Below are positions 46,491-58,371 of a stretch of DNA of 64,000 nt, in pieces. This DNA is from Chlorokybus atmophyticus. Lineage: Eukaryota; Streptophyta; Chlorokybophyceae; Chlorokybales; Chlorokybaceae. The notes under the pieces are model-generated. The model searched no databases, was not told where the DNA came from, and saw nothing but the letters and a program-made list of their open reading frames with translations. The position numbers and the translations under genes are program-made. The first letter of the stretch is position 1. Each line of letters begins with the position of its first letter. The stretch covers positions 164,946-228,945 of the forward strand of contig RHPI01000818.1 of assembly GCA_009103225.1 (NCBI GenBank), read 5' to 3'.

Positions 46491-49400
46491 CTATTTATGC
46501 CTGGTCAAGACCAGCTCTGTCAAATGAAACAAGCCCTGTCGACAGAGGTTGGCGTGCGCAGAGTCCGTCGGCGGTAAAGACGCCACTGCCTCAGCTGCGA
46601 GCCTCGCGTGCTGCACCGCCAACTGCTGCGCCCTCTCTATGCCGTTACTCCTTTCCACCATCGCCAGCGCCTTAGTGGCACACAAAGTCAGTTGAGCAGC
46701 ACTAACATGTGCGTGCGCGCGCGTACGCACGTGCGCACGCGCGAGTACATGCTGCTGTGTGCCATAGTGTGGAGTGACCAGGGGACTTGCTGCACTGCGC
46801 ATCCCAACTTTACAACAAACACAAGGGGGTGCGTGAGGGTGCACCATGGTACCTGACCAACATCCCCATCATGTTTGAACCTTCTTGTCACCATTGGTTG
46901 CAAGGCGGGAATCTGCTCTGCTGCAAAGATGACAGGTGCCGTCGCTATGCCCTGTGCAAAATAACCGTTCAGCAAAATGGAAAACAACTGGCAGCAGACA
47001 CACATGCCTGGAAGAGAGTACATCACCTCTTGGATGTCCGCATGGGCTGGCTTGCCGAGTGTTTGAGATGAGCCCGTAAAGTCAAGAATGTCATCAACTA
47101 TCTGGAAAGCAAGACCCTGAAGAACAAGTCAAAGTTGATGTGGCGCATAAGTAGCAAGCCAATGGACAGGATGACAGCTCTCTCTTCCACTTCTTAGACT
47201 GTTCAAGTTGTGTAACAGCTGCTTACCAAGTGTTTGCCAAAGTCATATACGTGAGAGCAAACCTCCGGAGGCTGGCCGGAGAATATAGCTATTGACTTTG
47301 CGCTGTTGGCTATGAGGGAGGCGGTCTTGTAGTATGTCTTACGCGTGTAATGATCCAGGCTGCAGGCGGTTGCATATAAGCATCAGCAACACACAGCTGT
47401 CACAATGCATATGTGATAAAAAGCGGTATAGTGTTTGTGTAATTATGGCTGCATGAGGCACCTGAGCAATAGGTCAGGGTGGGCGGTCATCTGCATAATC
47501 TCTCCTGTAACGAGGTCCTCAATCACTTGGGAAAGCAGAGTGATGACCTGCACATGAGGGTGATGAGCACAGGACTACACCTTGCTGCATCCACAGCATT
47601 CTAAGTAGGACACACCTCAACATTCTTGAGAGAAGCCAGAGTCACGGATGAGCGCGCGAGAAGAAAGTCGCCAGCCAAAATGGCCAACTGCCCAAGACTG
47701 AAGCCTCAGTTTGAGGTTGAACAGCAAGTTAACACACATCACAACAAGCGCTTACTTTGTTGCCAACTACTGCGTTCAATGAACTAACTCCTCGCCTTGT
47801 CTGCGCCTCATCTATGACATCGTCGTGTAGCAGGCTTGCAACCTGTCACGTCATCGCAGGTTGAGCAAACACAAATATTAGTGCATGGCAAACGTGCGGC
47901 ACCGCCAGCACGTCACCTCGTGCGAAACATAAGCGGCACGCACATGCAGCACGTAAACATGCGAAGCAGCACTCACATGTATCATCTCTGTAATCTCAGC
48001 AATGCGCTGCTGTTTGTACCGGCGTTCCTCAGCGCTATATGTCGCATGCGGCCCTGGTGGTAACGCTGATGCCATCAGCAGCAGGATCTGCGTGCCAGTG
48101 AATATGTCACAGCTGGCATGCTTGGGGACTGGCATAGTTCATGGCTTCTAGCAAACAGTCCTTGATGCAAAATTGCTATATAAGCAAATCATTATTGCAT
48201 GCGGTGCTCAACCTGAAACTTATACCGTTGGCCTGAATCGCTTTCCTTGCGCACCCATCTTGAAAAAGTAATCTGCAGCGGCCTCCAAGGCTGGGACCTG
48301 CCATGACAAGCTGACATGACATGCGCGTGCGTGCGCACATGTGCGTGCTAATAAGTCTGCAACAAGCAAGCCAAGCGACAACACGTCATAGCAAACAAAA
48401 ACCAGTGCGCATTCCATGTGCACACTGAAGTGCGCAGGAAAGCTTTGGTGTATGTGAGTGTCTACTTTGTTGATACCAAACAACCAGACCCAGTCGCCAG
48501 CAAATTGCTCAGCTAAGTGTTGCTAATCACCTCTGTTATGACCATCTTCCGCATGCGTTCTGAGACACTCCTGAGCTCATCTGCAACCAAAGCAAATGGG
48601 TCCACCTGCAGGTTGTGTCAACCAAAGCAAGGTCTGAGCAACTTTCGTCACAATCCTTCCATGCCAAAACAATTCCGACCACTTCTTTCTTACTTCAGGC
48701 TCAGCGGCTGTGGGCTGTGGCTGACCGGCAGCTGTGCTGGCAGAATGGTGAAAGCTGCGTCTTGGGCTCTGCATGTACGTAACTATTCCGAACAAACTGC
48801 TGCCAATGGGTGCATGCGCTGGGCTAAAGTTTCTTCAACACAAGTCAATCACAGCATGCCTACACTGGCTCAGCGACAGTAGTCAAACATCCAACGAGCT
48901 TGCCATGTGCACGCTTGTGTGTAGAATACTACAACCAGCCAGATCGAGATGGTATACATAGTACTGAATACTGCCACGCGCCTGAGACTTGTGAAAGCTG
49001 TTGCTGAGTGCGCATATTGCCACCACACCTTACAAATTGATAGCTACTTCTTAACAGCGCTATCGTGCACTTGCCCTTGCAGATACCCAAACCAGCACAA
49101 TATCAAAATAGTAACAATGCAAGCATACGGACACCTTTACGAGCACACACACAGCAGAGCATTTCATATTCAAACAGGACCTAAGGCTGCAACCGGCTAA
49201 GAACAAAGGAAGCTGAATTCAAGCGCAGCACCTTAAACGTGGTACAAGTGCGGGATTCTCCAAACCCCGGTACTTTGCCTTGACAGGCAAGCTACTCATG
49301 CATGAGGGCCAGCGCTGAGTAAGTAAGCTGTGATTGCGGTTGTTTGTAGCATGTCCATGCTCATGCTATGTAACCATGCAAGTACCGCACCTGCTGTGGT

Positions 49401-49570
49401 GGCCAGGACGACACGCTCGGCCCGTCTCCCCAATGGCTCCCGACTGAAGCTGCTGCTGTTGCGGCGGCGGCGGAAGTGCAGCGGTAGGCGCTGTCCACGT
49501 GCTGGCCGGCAGCAGCTGCCGTCAACAGTGAGGACGACAGGCGCTGAGCATTCCGCAGAACTCGCGCCAT
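46491..49570 (-). CDS. Long-chain polyprenyl diphosphate synthase (COQ1/solanesyl type)
   Basis: Exons in minus order: 49570-49391, 48768-48694, 48605-48531, 48297-48226, 48087-47977, 47842-47756, 47687-47616, 47547-47462, 47359-47227, 47116-47027, 46951-46853, 46670-46491; 419 residues. The enzyme adds isopentenyl units to an allylic diphosphate and makes the side chain of ubiquinone or plastoquinone. The first Asp-rich motif is DDVID (178-182), followed by EAQTRRG. The second is DDILD (305-309) in [20 protein letters not shown]. Other family blocks are [22 protein letters not shown] and [10 protein letters not shown]. Residues 1-60 ([16 protein letters not shown], Arg/Ser/Ala-rich, no acidic residues early) look like a mitochondrial presequence, which favours COQ1. 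The 47687 acceptor was chosen because it alone gives [11 protein letters not shown] in frame. Confidence 0.93.
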
Positions 49571-49602
49571 TCTAACAAGCTAGCAACAGCCTGTCCACAC
49601 AC

Positions 49603-49833
49603 ATGCGGCGCTTGTACACCAGCACCGCCCCCTCCGCCGCCGCCGTCGTTGGCCTGCTTGCGCAGGTGACTGCGCGTAGCGACGATTCGGCAGATTGGAC
49701 CCAGTCGTGGCAAGGATATCGCCGTTGCTGGCGGCTATTACACTGCATGTATGTGGATGTCAAGGACGAGAAGATGACCATGTTCATACCTGGTACACGT
49801 ATCAACACGTATGAACATGGCCTTGGTCGATGA
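49603..49833 (+). CDS. Short orphan frame, presequence-like, unproven
   Basis: A 76-codon frame opens 33 bases from the start codon of the divergent prenyl synthase. Its first 21 codons (MRRLYTSTAPSAAAVVGLLA and Q) are Arg/Ser/Ala-rich and end at a good donor (CAG then GTGACT at 49666). This looks like the first exon of a gene for a mitochondrial or plastid protein. The rest of the frame has no family signal, and no following exon was found before the compositional island at about 49.84 kb. It could be the stump of a gene cut off by an insertion, or simply chance. Confidence 0.3.
   Translation: MRRLYTSTAPSAAAVVGLLAQVTARSDDSADWTQSWQGYRRCWRLLHCMYVDVKDEKMTMFIPGTRINTYEHGLGR
49778..49820. repeat. 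Perfect inverted repeat, 12-bp arms
   Basis: CCATGTTCATAC at 49778-49789 and GTATGAACATGG at 49809-49820, loop 19 bases. A third, partial copy, GACCATGTT, follows at 49832. Confidence 0.85.
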
Positions 49834-49991
49834 CCATGTTTGATACGAAATTCGCGAATTCGACCAATGCGCACTCCCTGGCCAATTCAACTTATTTTCA
49901 CGGACGAGTGTCTCCGCCCTTGTCTCAAATTTTGGAGACAGCTTACGCATTCAAGTGCGGAAAACGGGTTGCGCGATTGTTGGAGGAGACA

Positions 49992-49995
<4 letters not shown>

Positions 49996-50054
<59 letters not shown>
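49996..50054. repeat. (CT)n microsatellite, about 29 units
   Basis: Uninterrupted CT dinucleotides on the plus strand, followed directly by an AT/GT-rich run (50055-50145) of TATATG and TATACA words. Confidence 0.95.
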
Positions 50055-50060
<6 letters not shown>

Positions 50061-50145
50061 GTGTATGTGTATGTATACATGTATATATATACATGTATAT
50101 ATATATATGTATATGTATTTGTATATGTGTATATATATATACTTA

Positions 50146-51480
50146 AAGTGTATATTCTCCCCAACCTCACTTATGATGAATCCGTCAACATGTTGCGCGG
50201 TCATTTAAAACCCTTAAGCTTTGTAAGAGCACCAAAATGCTCTTGCGGTCGTTGGGATTGCGGGGGCCGTGGGTCTGCGTACAAGCGCTGATTTTAGTGG
50301 TCCCGCACTTAGCATTTTCGCGTGTGTCATTGTAAGCGGGGACTTTTGGTTATTTTAAGGAATACTTTCGCGCTTATGGCAGAAGAGTCGTTGTAACGAA
50401 TAAAGCCAAGGGCTTGTTTACGACTTTACTCAAAGCTCCTCGCTACACGAAATCCGTATGCATGCTTCTTTCCGAGGCCTCCCACGACCACATGGATTGG
50501 CCGCCTCCAACTACTTCGGAAGCTATATAAAGTAGTATTGTTGATTCATTATTATCCGTGAATAAGTTTTCTTATTTAAGAGTGAGCTCGTTGCCTTATA
50601 GTATAAAGTGTTGCACGGATTTGCCTCATGGTTAATACTCCCCTATCAGTGAGGTCACCAAAGTACTCACGAGACGATCTCATTAATCCCTTTAAAGATT
50701 TCATTCGTCGTCGTATTTATCAATTAGTGGTCGAACGTCGGTCGTACTCACAGTTGGATGCAACCATGTTCGGACGGATGAATCGATTCCGCGACCACAC
50801 AGCAGCTGCAACACAACTGAAACCGCGTGTTCGTACTTAGCCCAACCACGGCTACAAGTTGCTCAATGGAGTGCTGCTCTGGGTTGAGTCATAAGATATT
50901 TTCTGTTTACTCTCATTCATAATGTTTAACGCTCGTACTTTAACGTGATGCGCAGACGTAGCAATGGATGGATTTACTATCTCCGCAACGAGTCATTTTT
51001 ATAAGCCAAATCATCGTGATAGTACTATCTGAAATTCGTCTTATTCTCGATATTGTGATTCATATCAGTGCATCGTTTGAGTGTCAATTCCGAAGTGATT
51101 GCTCCGAGTCACGCAAAGCGTTCATCTTTTCAAGTACATATGTTATATTCAGCGCATAAGCTTAAATCAATGGACTTACAATCGTCTTTTTGGCCTATAA
51201 CGACCAATCTGTCGGTATGCGTTTGCCTACAATAATGCTGGGGCAATTATGTAGTTTTTTCATGGGTTCAAGTGGTAGCAGGCCTGTCTCCGCTACTAGA
51301 GCCATCCAGCTTCTAAATTGCTTCCGCCGTCATAGCCACAGTGTTGCCACACGTGAGATTATCACGTGTGGCATCACTGAGGCTAGTTGCGGTTGCGAAT
51401 CCTGTCCGGTGATTACGAATGGCGCATAAGCAACAAGTGTTAACGCCGTTACCAGCTCCTTACACGACGCGCCCTGAACT
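50146..51480. other. Compositionally distinct island, origin unclear
   Basis: After the CT and AT microsatellites the sequence lacks the GT/GC alternating tracts of the rest of the window. A TATATAAAG element lies at 50523-50531. A 70-codon frame (50628-50840, with FKDFIRRRIYQLVVERRSYS) and an 79-codon frame (51190-51429) are open, but I recognise no family in them. It could be an inserted element such as a long terminal repeat with decayed internal parts. No target site duplication or paired repeat was found. Confidence 0.35.
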
Positions 51481-52477
51481 AATAGCTCTTGCATTCCATT
51501 GATTGCAGCCTAACAATATCATCTCATAAAAATATAGTGTATATCAAGTAATGCTCAAGTAAAGTGCCAGCTTAACCACCAATAGTTTTCGCTGCAAGAG
51601 ATGGGACCACATACCTTCACATAAGGCCATGCTTGCAGTGGGGTGCACGAGCGGGTTGCTTACATAGATAGATCATGAATGTATGCGTGTACTCATCAGG
51701 TACAATTACCGGCGAGACTCGTGTTAACCCATCAGTTAACATATTGTGCGTACATCAACCAACATAAATTTTACTGACGACAAATATGTTGCGTTGTAGT
51801 CTAAGCTTTTACAAAGTCTTAAAGCCCCCCCCCCCCTCCTTAACCCATTTGCGTGCGGGGCTTGGAGTTGTGGATGGGAGGGGAGCTGGAGGTTAATTAT
51901 GCACAATAATGCATGTAATACCACCGGCACATATAGAGCAGCTTCGGGCAAGCAGAGGGACAAGATGATCTCGGATGCAGAAGTGGGTGTAATTCACACC
52001 GTGTAAAGCAGCCTGCAATGCAATTACTGATCGCCAATCAGGAAACATGCTACGCTGCAATGATGGCACGCAATACAAAACATGTCTGTGCCCGCGTCAT
52101 GATTGCTCTCGGCCGACACGCCCAAGCAGAATCCGGTCCCCCTCTGCCTTGCAGGTGGCGGCAAGCTCGTGCCCTGCCCCGCGCATGCAACAAAGCAGTG
52201 GAGGGCATAGAGTTCCCCTCAGCGATTAGCGCATCCGAAGCAAGAAGAAGCAAGCCATGATTGTGCATGACGATGCTGCGCCGCTGCGCACCGGCGGCGC
52301 AGCATCGTCATGCACGATGATCATGGTCTATCCACAAGCAGCAGCAGAAGTACCGCTCTGGCCTATCCATATGCGCAGAGGTACAAGTTGTCGTTTTACG
52401 TTCGAGTGTCCTTTGGCTTTGTCCGTTGCTGGCGGCTTCCTTGTTGGATTGTTGTTGTCTGGTGTGGCATCCTCATC
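51481..52477. other. Intergenic region upstream of the peroxidase
   Basis: A C-tract of about 12 lies at 51826-51837. The strong hairpin at 52263-52315 sits about 160 bases upstream of the peroxidase start codon. No gene was recognised. Confidence 0.45.
52263..52315. repeat. Perfect GC-rich inverted repeat, 22-bp arms
   Basis: Arms at 52263-52284 and 52294-52315 are exact reverse complements with a 9-base loop. The stem is GC-rich near the loop (GATGCTGCGCCGC) and would be very stable in DNA or RNA. It lies 163 bases before the peroxidase ATG. Confidence 0.9.
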
Positions 52478-52695
52478 ATGATGGCAGCGAGGGGTGTACT
52501 CAGTAGGCTGCTGCTGCTGCTGGTCGCCCTGCTGGTCGCCCTGCGGGCCGGGGTCGCCGCCCCGGCCTTGGGCAAGGGCCGACGCGGCGGCCACGCCGTC
52601 CACGGCCTCCGCTACGACTACTACAAGCACACCTGCCCGGACTTCGAGCGCCTCGTCAACCGCGCCGTCCGTCATGCCAGACTGCAAGTACGCCT

Positions 52696-52758
<63 letters not shown>

Positions 52759-54702
52759 ACTGTGGGTCAGGATCCGACGGCGCCGGGGCCCCTCCTCCGG
52801 CTGATCTTCCACGACTGCTTCGTACTCGGCTGCGACGCCTCGGACCTGCTCGACCAAGTGCCAGGTAGTAGCGGTCATGATGATGGCGATGCATGCATGC
52901 TTGCAGATGACCAGTGGTGGTGTTGGTGATTGGTCTCGTCAGTACCAAACGTGCCAGTGCAAGGGCATGCGAAAGATGAATGTATACGCACATATGTATA
53001 CTGCCCCCTCCAATATGCTCGCAACGTACACGTGCCATGCTAATGCATGCATGTCAAGCTGCGCAAGCATGCACACACACAACCGCAGTTTGGGTGGGTG
53101 GGTGGGTGGGTGAGTGGGCCAGTACAGTAGGCGCACTTTTCACGAGCATTGCATACGCACGCACGCACGCACGCACGCAGGGCACATATCTGCACCCACG
53201 CAGAGAGGCAATGCACATCAGTCTGCAACAGCAAGTCTCAAGAGTCAACTTGTCCTCAAGCTCCTTCTGCCCGCTCTTGCTATAGGTTCCCCCCCTGCGG
53301 AAGTTGCGGCGCCCGTCGACTTGACGCTGGACCAGTTCCAAACCATAGAGGCTGCCAAGATTGCACTCGAACAGGTGCGCACTGCTGCTGGGACGTGCAT
53401 GCATCTCATCATGACCCACACCACGTGCCCATGCCCATGCACATGTGTGTATGTGCGCGACGACCAAGAGTGAGTGGTAGAGGGAGATGGTAGGGAGAGA
53501 TGATGGTGACTCTTATACCTAACCCAGGTGTGTCCGGGGGTGGTGTCGTGTGCCGACATCGTGGCGCAAGCAGCAGTCGATGCCGTCACGCAGTCGGGGG
53601 GTCCGCACTTCAAGGTGCGCATGGGCCGAAGGGACGGAAACCTCTCGCTCTCAACAGATGCCACCGATTTCCTGCCCCCTACCTCCCTCAACACTCCAGA
53701 ACTCATTGCCTACTTTGAGAGGGTTGGGTTGGCTGCTAAGGACGTCGTGCCCCTCTCCGGCGCCCATACCATTGGCCAGGTACATGTGTGCAATAGTTGC
53801 GCACTTAGACATAGCTCAAACAGCGCTGAGTGTGCGCCATTCATAACCGTATATATGCACAGTTACCATGGTACTGTGTAGCTGTGTCATATGCACACAT
53901 GTATGCGTCATCCACACATATGCGTACAACTGTAACTGTATCAATGCTCACATGCATACTCGCGTGCAGGCACACTGTGGTGCTGTGGCAGACAGGTTGC
54001 CTCCACATCACGACCGCACTTTGACCAACCAATCATACAAGTAAGAAGAACACTGAGCATGCACCTTCGTTAACACGCGCATTTATGTGGTACACATGCA
54101 ACTGTATCAACAACGATGTCATGTTGCCCTCTCCCAGACAGTACCTGGAGTCACTCTTCGACCCAGGCTGCCCCGACCATGGCCAGGCGCAGGTCTTCCT
54201 GGACAATACTACAAACTTGCGATTTGACAATGGGTACTATAAGAACCTCCTTCAGGGGAAGGGCGCTCTCCACTCCGACCAGACCCTTCTCTATGGCCAC
54301 CTCAGACCTCAGGTGCGTGCTCTCACTCGGAAATGCTGGTGTGCATTCGACTAGTAACTGACGTCATATACATGCCCTATACATACAAGTCCTGACGCAG
54401 CCACCACAGTGCCCCTCTTGTCTTCTTGGTCTCGCACGCATGGTGCGCTCTCTGCAGACAACACCTGAGCAGCGCATATGCAAGATAGCGCAGCGCCAAA
54501 AATGCATTGTGCATGCGCACTGCTAACATCCACTAACCAGGTGGAGCTGTACGCGCGCGACCAGGACGCATTTTTCCGGGCGTTCATCAAGTCATTCCGG
54601 CGCATGAGTGAGCTGGGCGTCCTCACGGGTTCTCGTGGTAGCATTCGCAGCAACTGCAGCCGTGTCAACCCCCCAGGCCCCATCGGAGGCCCCGGCACTT
54701 AA
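52478..54702 (+). CDS. Class III secretory peroxidase
   Basis: Exons 52478-52687, 52771-52864, 53286-53374, 53528-53779, 53970-54040, 54138-54312 and 54541-54702 give 350 residues. A heme peroxidase that oxidises phenolics with hydrogen peroxide in the cell wall or vacuole. Residues 1-28 are a signal peptide (RLLLLLVALLVALRAGVAA). Distal residues R80 and H84 lie in LLRLIFHDCFVLGCDAS, and the proximal heme ligand H211 is in PLSGAHTIGQ. All eight cysteines of the four class III disulfides are present (HTCPDF, HDCF, GCDAS, VCPGVVSCADI, AHCG, GCPDHG, SNCSRV). Intron 1 is almost entirely a CT repeat. The start is the first of two adjacent ATGs. Class I ascorbate peroxidase is excluded by the signal peptide and the disulfide pattern. 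Confidence 0.95.
52697..52756. repeat. (CT)n microsatellite filling peroxidase intron 1
   Basis: About 30 uninterrupted CT units on the sense strand occupy most of an 83-base intron and act as an extreme pyrimidine tract just before the acceptor at 52770. Confidence 0.95.
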
Positions 54703-55724
54703 TAGAGATAGCGCCTGAGCAGTGTTGCACAGAAATCAGAAGATCATCAACCTCTGTATCGTTGTCGTTGCAGTCTCTACAGGACACATGAGCCAGGCAC
54801 GGTATGAACAGCAATACTGGATGTGCACGTACCTTGGCAGTAGCAGTGTTTTGGCATAGGTGAGTACAGTGTAGTGTACAATATTGTGTAGGGTACGGTT
54901 GTCATTCGTGACTAAGTTGAGTGTCAGTACATGTTTTTCCAGTCCAGGTTCTTACTGTGCGTTTGTGCACATGTGCTGCTTTGCAACACCGACACACGCA
55001 ACTACACCAACAGGGTGTGCTCCATCCAGCTCGGTATGCTCAACTCACCAACCACATCAAGTGTGGTGCTATCATCCTCTCTCAGACCACCTCCTTTTCC
55101 TCAACCCTGCACTTCACCTCATCCCCACTTAACCCAACGCTGCTTTCGCCCTCCACCCTGCCCTCGCCCCACTCACATACATGCTGCTGGCTATTAGGCA
55201 GACTACAGAGTAGATGATGGTGCTCTCCCCCTCATGCTCCTTGCACTACGGGTAGCGATGCAAAGCTGCGCGCACGTGTGCGTGTGCCGCATGTCACAGT
55301 TGCGCACCTTGCAGAACCGCATTGTGCTGCTGCTGTTGTTGGCGTCACCTGCTGCGTGTGTGTGCGCAACAACCACGACAACCACCAATGTCTACTATTC
55401 GCTCGCGCACGCGCGCGCGCGCGCACACACACATATACACCTACCCACACCCACACCCACACCTCTGCCTGCTGAGCTACGCGTAAAATGACAGCGATGC
55501 ACGGTGTAGACAACGTGACAAACCACACATCAACAGCCAATGCAAATCCCCATCCGCAAGCGATGTTGCATGCTTAATGGCGGCTATTTGGGGCAGGAAT
55601 GAACAAGTTGACATCTGTAGTACAACAAGCTACCTGTCTAGCCACCACACGAACTGCCAGGCCTGCGGCACGCATTGAGGAACTAGGGTTCCATCCCAAT
55701 CAATCGATAAATAATAATACTACG
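54703..55724. other. Convergent intergenic region
   Basis: Between the stops of the peroxidase and photolyase genes. A GCGCGC/CACACA tract lies at 55408-55465. CT/CA-rich sequence at 55070-55190 has no supported frame. Confidence 0.4.
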
Positions 55725-58371
55725 CTACTTAACATATAGCTCAGGGTCTAATAGCTCCTGTTGCGGTTTCAAGGCATTGGCATACCGGATGTACGCGTTC
55801 ACATCAAACTTGCGCCGACAGCCATTCTCGTTCATGTAGCGAATCTTCCCAAACACTGGCCTCTCTTTCCACCCCTGATCGTGCACTCCACACATGGACC
55901 ACATGATACCCACCACGCCATTGGGATCCCGTCCGTCGATTGAGTACTACACAATCACAATCGTGTGTCAAGGTCGAGTGCCTTCTTCATCTTGACAACG
56001 CCGCATTGTGTTGTGACCGCACTGATGACACTACGCACAACAATCCAGTACCTTGTCGTTGAGATACAGGCCAATCTCTAGGGCTTGTTGGGGGTTTTCT
56101 GTCCACTCCAAAATCTTTTTAGCCCAGTACATTCTGCGCGCAGGGCCGCAAGTGTGAGCAACAGCAGTGTGAACCCATCATGCAGCAAGCTAAATTGTGA
56201 GACTCGAATTACCGCATGAAGCCATGCATCTTGCCATGGATGACAAGTTCTCTTTGCGACGCATTCCACAACTCGTCATAAGTCTTGCCCGTCTCAAGCT
56301 GCTCTTTTGTGTACAAAAACTCTCGCTTGTCGTTCCAATGCACTCTCAACGTCTCTTGCGCCCAACCTGCCGCTCCTTCAATCTGCACCCAAAGAGTGTG
56401 TCATACCTTTCCCGTAATCTTGTCAACTGTGCAGTGCAGTGCAATGCAATGCAACCCACTGAACTTACCTGGTCGTATTTTTCGTTGTAGTAACACCAGT
56501 TATCGGTCAGCTCTCTCCGCACGATGAGTTCTTCCAAGAAGGAGTCAATCTCAGCAGAGTGGCTCTTCCGGTACTTCTTGGCTTCCAACACCACCCTTGC
56601 AGCTGCCAACTGACCCGCATGCAGCCAGGGTGACAGGTTGGATAGCGAGTGCGGCTGCAAGGCAATAGCATCTTAGTGCTTGTGCTCCCGTGACACATAC
56701 TGACACATTGACAGGAAGCAGTGCTGTACCTTGTGTGGCAGGTTGCGCTCTGCAGCATAACGTTTCAATCGAGTTGTAAGGAAACCGTTCTTCTCTCCCA
56801 ACAGTGCGCGGATCGCACCGTCTTCCCCAGGCTCTGCCCATCTGATCTCAGGTACTTCCTTCCCGGCCTCCTTCTACACACCAAGCGTCACAATGAACAC
56901 ACTCAGCCGCATGCAGTGCACATCAGTCATAGTAATGCAAGTGGTGCAGTGCTTACCACTTTTTCCACGAGAGCATCCCAGTTGATAGGATCAGGCTTGG
57001 GTCCTGTCCACTTGGCTGCGGGTTGCAGCTGCCGATTGCAAACAGGATTAGACTCAGCCACAATCGCTTGTGATTGTATGCAAGCTGATTGCAAATGTTG
57101 GCCTGACTTACTGCCTTGCCAGCAATCACCAAAGATTGGTGTGTAAAACACGCGCACGCTGAATATTAGCGACACTCACGGTCTTGGACACGCCAGCTGT
57201 CACAATACCTGCGGATACTCTTCCAGAAATTGCGATAGCTTCTTCATTATTTTGGTTCGAATGGTGCGAGCAGCATACTCCTGCTTCTCGGATGCCTCCC
57301 AGCAAGGAATGATGTTGTGTGCATCCACCTGCGAGTTGGCTTTGGTGCATGCAGTGACATTATTGTAACCGTGTGTGCCTCTAATATCTTGCACAGTTGA
57401 GAGTTGCCTACAGTAGCTGAGCTATTGCAAATTAGTGCACTGCTTGCCTTGACTTCAACTATGTGGTAGTAATGCTGCTCCATAACACGTCAACGTGCTA
57501 CTAAGCCGATACCTCATGCACAGGCACATCAGCAGTCTCAGCAACAGCTTGCCGCCACGCTCGCTCGTCCCGCATAGGATAGAAGTCTGTGACCACAAGC
57601 GACGCTCTTGAACGCTCCACCAGATGAGGCACCACCACCTCTGGTGTGCCCTGAAACACATGATTCCCTGTGATTGGGTGAGACAACATCTGCATGTCCT
57701 GTGCACATGCAGATGTGACCAAACGCACCTCTATAGCAAATAGAGGTATGTTTAGCTCGGCAAGCTTGGGCTCCATTGTGCGCAAGCCACGCAACATGAA
57801 GGATGGTTCTGCAATTCACGTGAGCAATTGATAACCAACTTTGGGTTGAGTGCATGACAACATCTGTATTGTTCGAGCCGGCATGTAGGCCAACGACCAC
57901 TGAGCAACTTACGTCGTGCATTGCCATACACAAACTCGGGCACAAGCACCACACACACCGCCAGGCCTACATTCGCCTTCGCTGCTTCCTGCAACATGCA
58001 CCTCAGTCGCTGTAAGATCTGTCACACTGCCAGCCCACTTGATTAAAGCGCATATGTCAAGGAATACAGTGACAGTGCAAACTGTACCTGTGCAGCATAC
58101 AGCAGAGCCCAGTTGTCCCGAACCCTCTTGTCACGCGAGCACCAGTACAGGACAGGACCGGGCCCTGGCTCACCTGTGAAGCAACTGGTTGACACATTAT
58201 GGTACCCACAGAGTCACTTGCAACATACGCTTCATCACCACTGCGGTACTGACCGTCTGCAAGCTTTCGTACACGCTTGGGGTTAACTTCTGTCGCAAGT
58301 TTTGCCGGTTTCTTTGCGGGCTTCTCACTCTCTGCGGCTTCTGCTGGATCCAATTTGTGCTTTGCGGTCAT
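55725..58371 (-). CDS. PHR2: Class II CPD photolyase
   Basis: Exons in minus order: 58371-58254, 58173-58088, 57988-57913, 57808-57729, 57650-57513, 57328-57209, 57028-56957, 56873-56730, 56654-56469, 56382-56213, 56133-56052, 55946-55725; 497 residues. The enzyme reverses UV-made cyclobutane pyrimidine dimers using blue light and FAD. Class II blocks are plain: [49 protein letters not shown] then [55 protein letters not shown] and [18 protein letters not shown]. The lysine-rich first 35 residues could carry a nuclear signal. The ATG at 58371 gives the family-like start. The frame stays open upstream to 58482 but lacks another ATG. The exon 1-2 junction is fixed by phase, since only GACG then GTCAGT restores GPVLYW. 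Confidence 0.95.

Noticed and set aside
50628-50840. 70-codon frame considered as a transposase DNA-binding domain
   Set aside because: Some helix-like pattern (RRRIYQLVVERRSYSQL), but no catalytic domain, repeats or known family support it.
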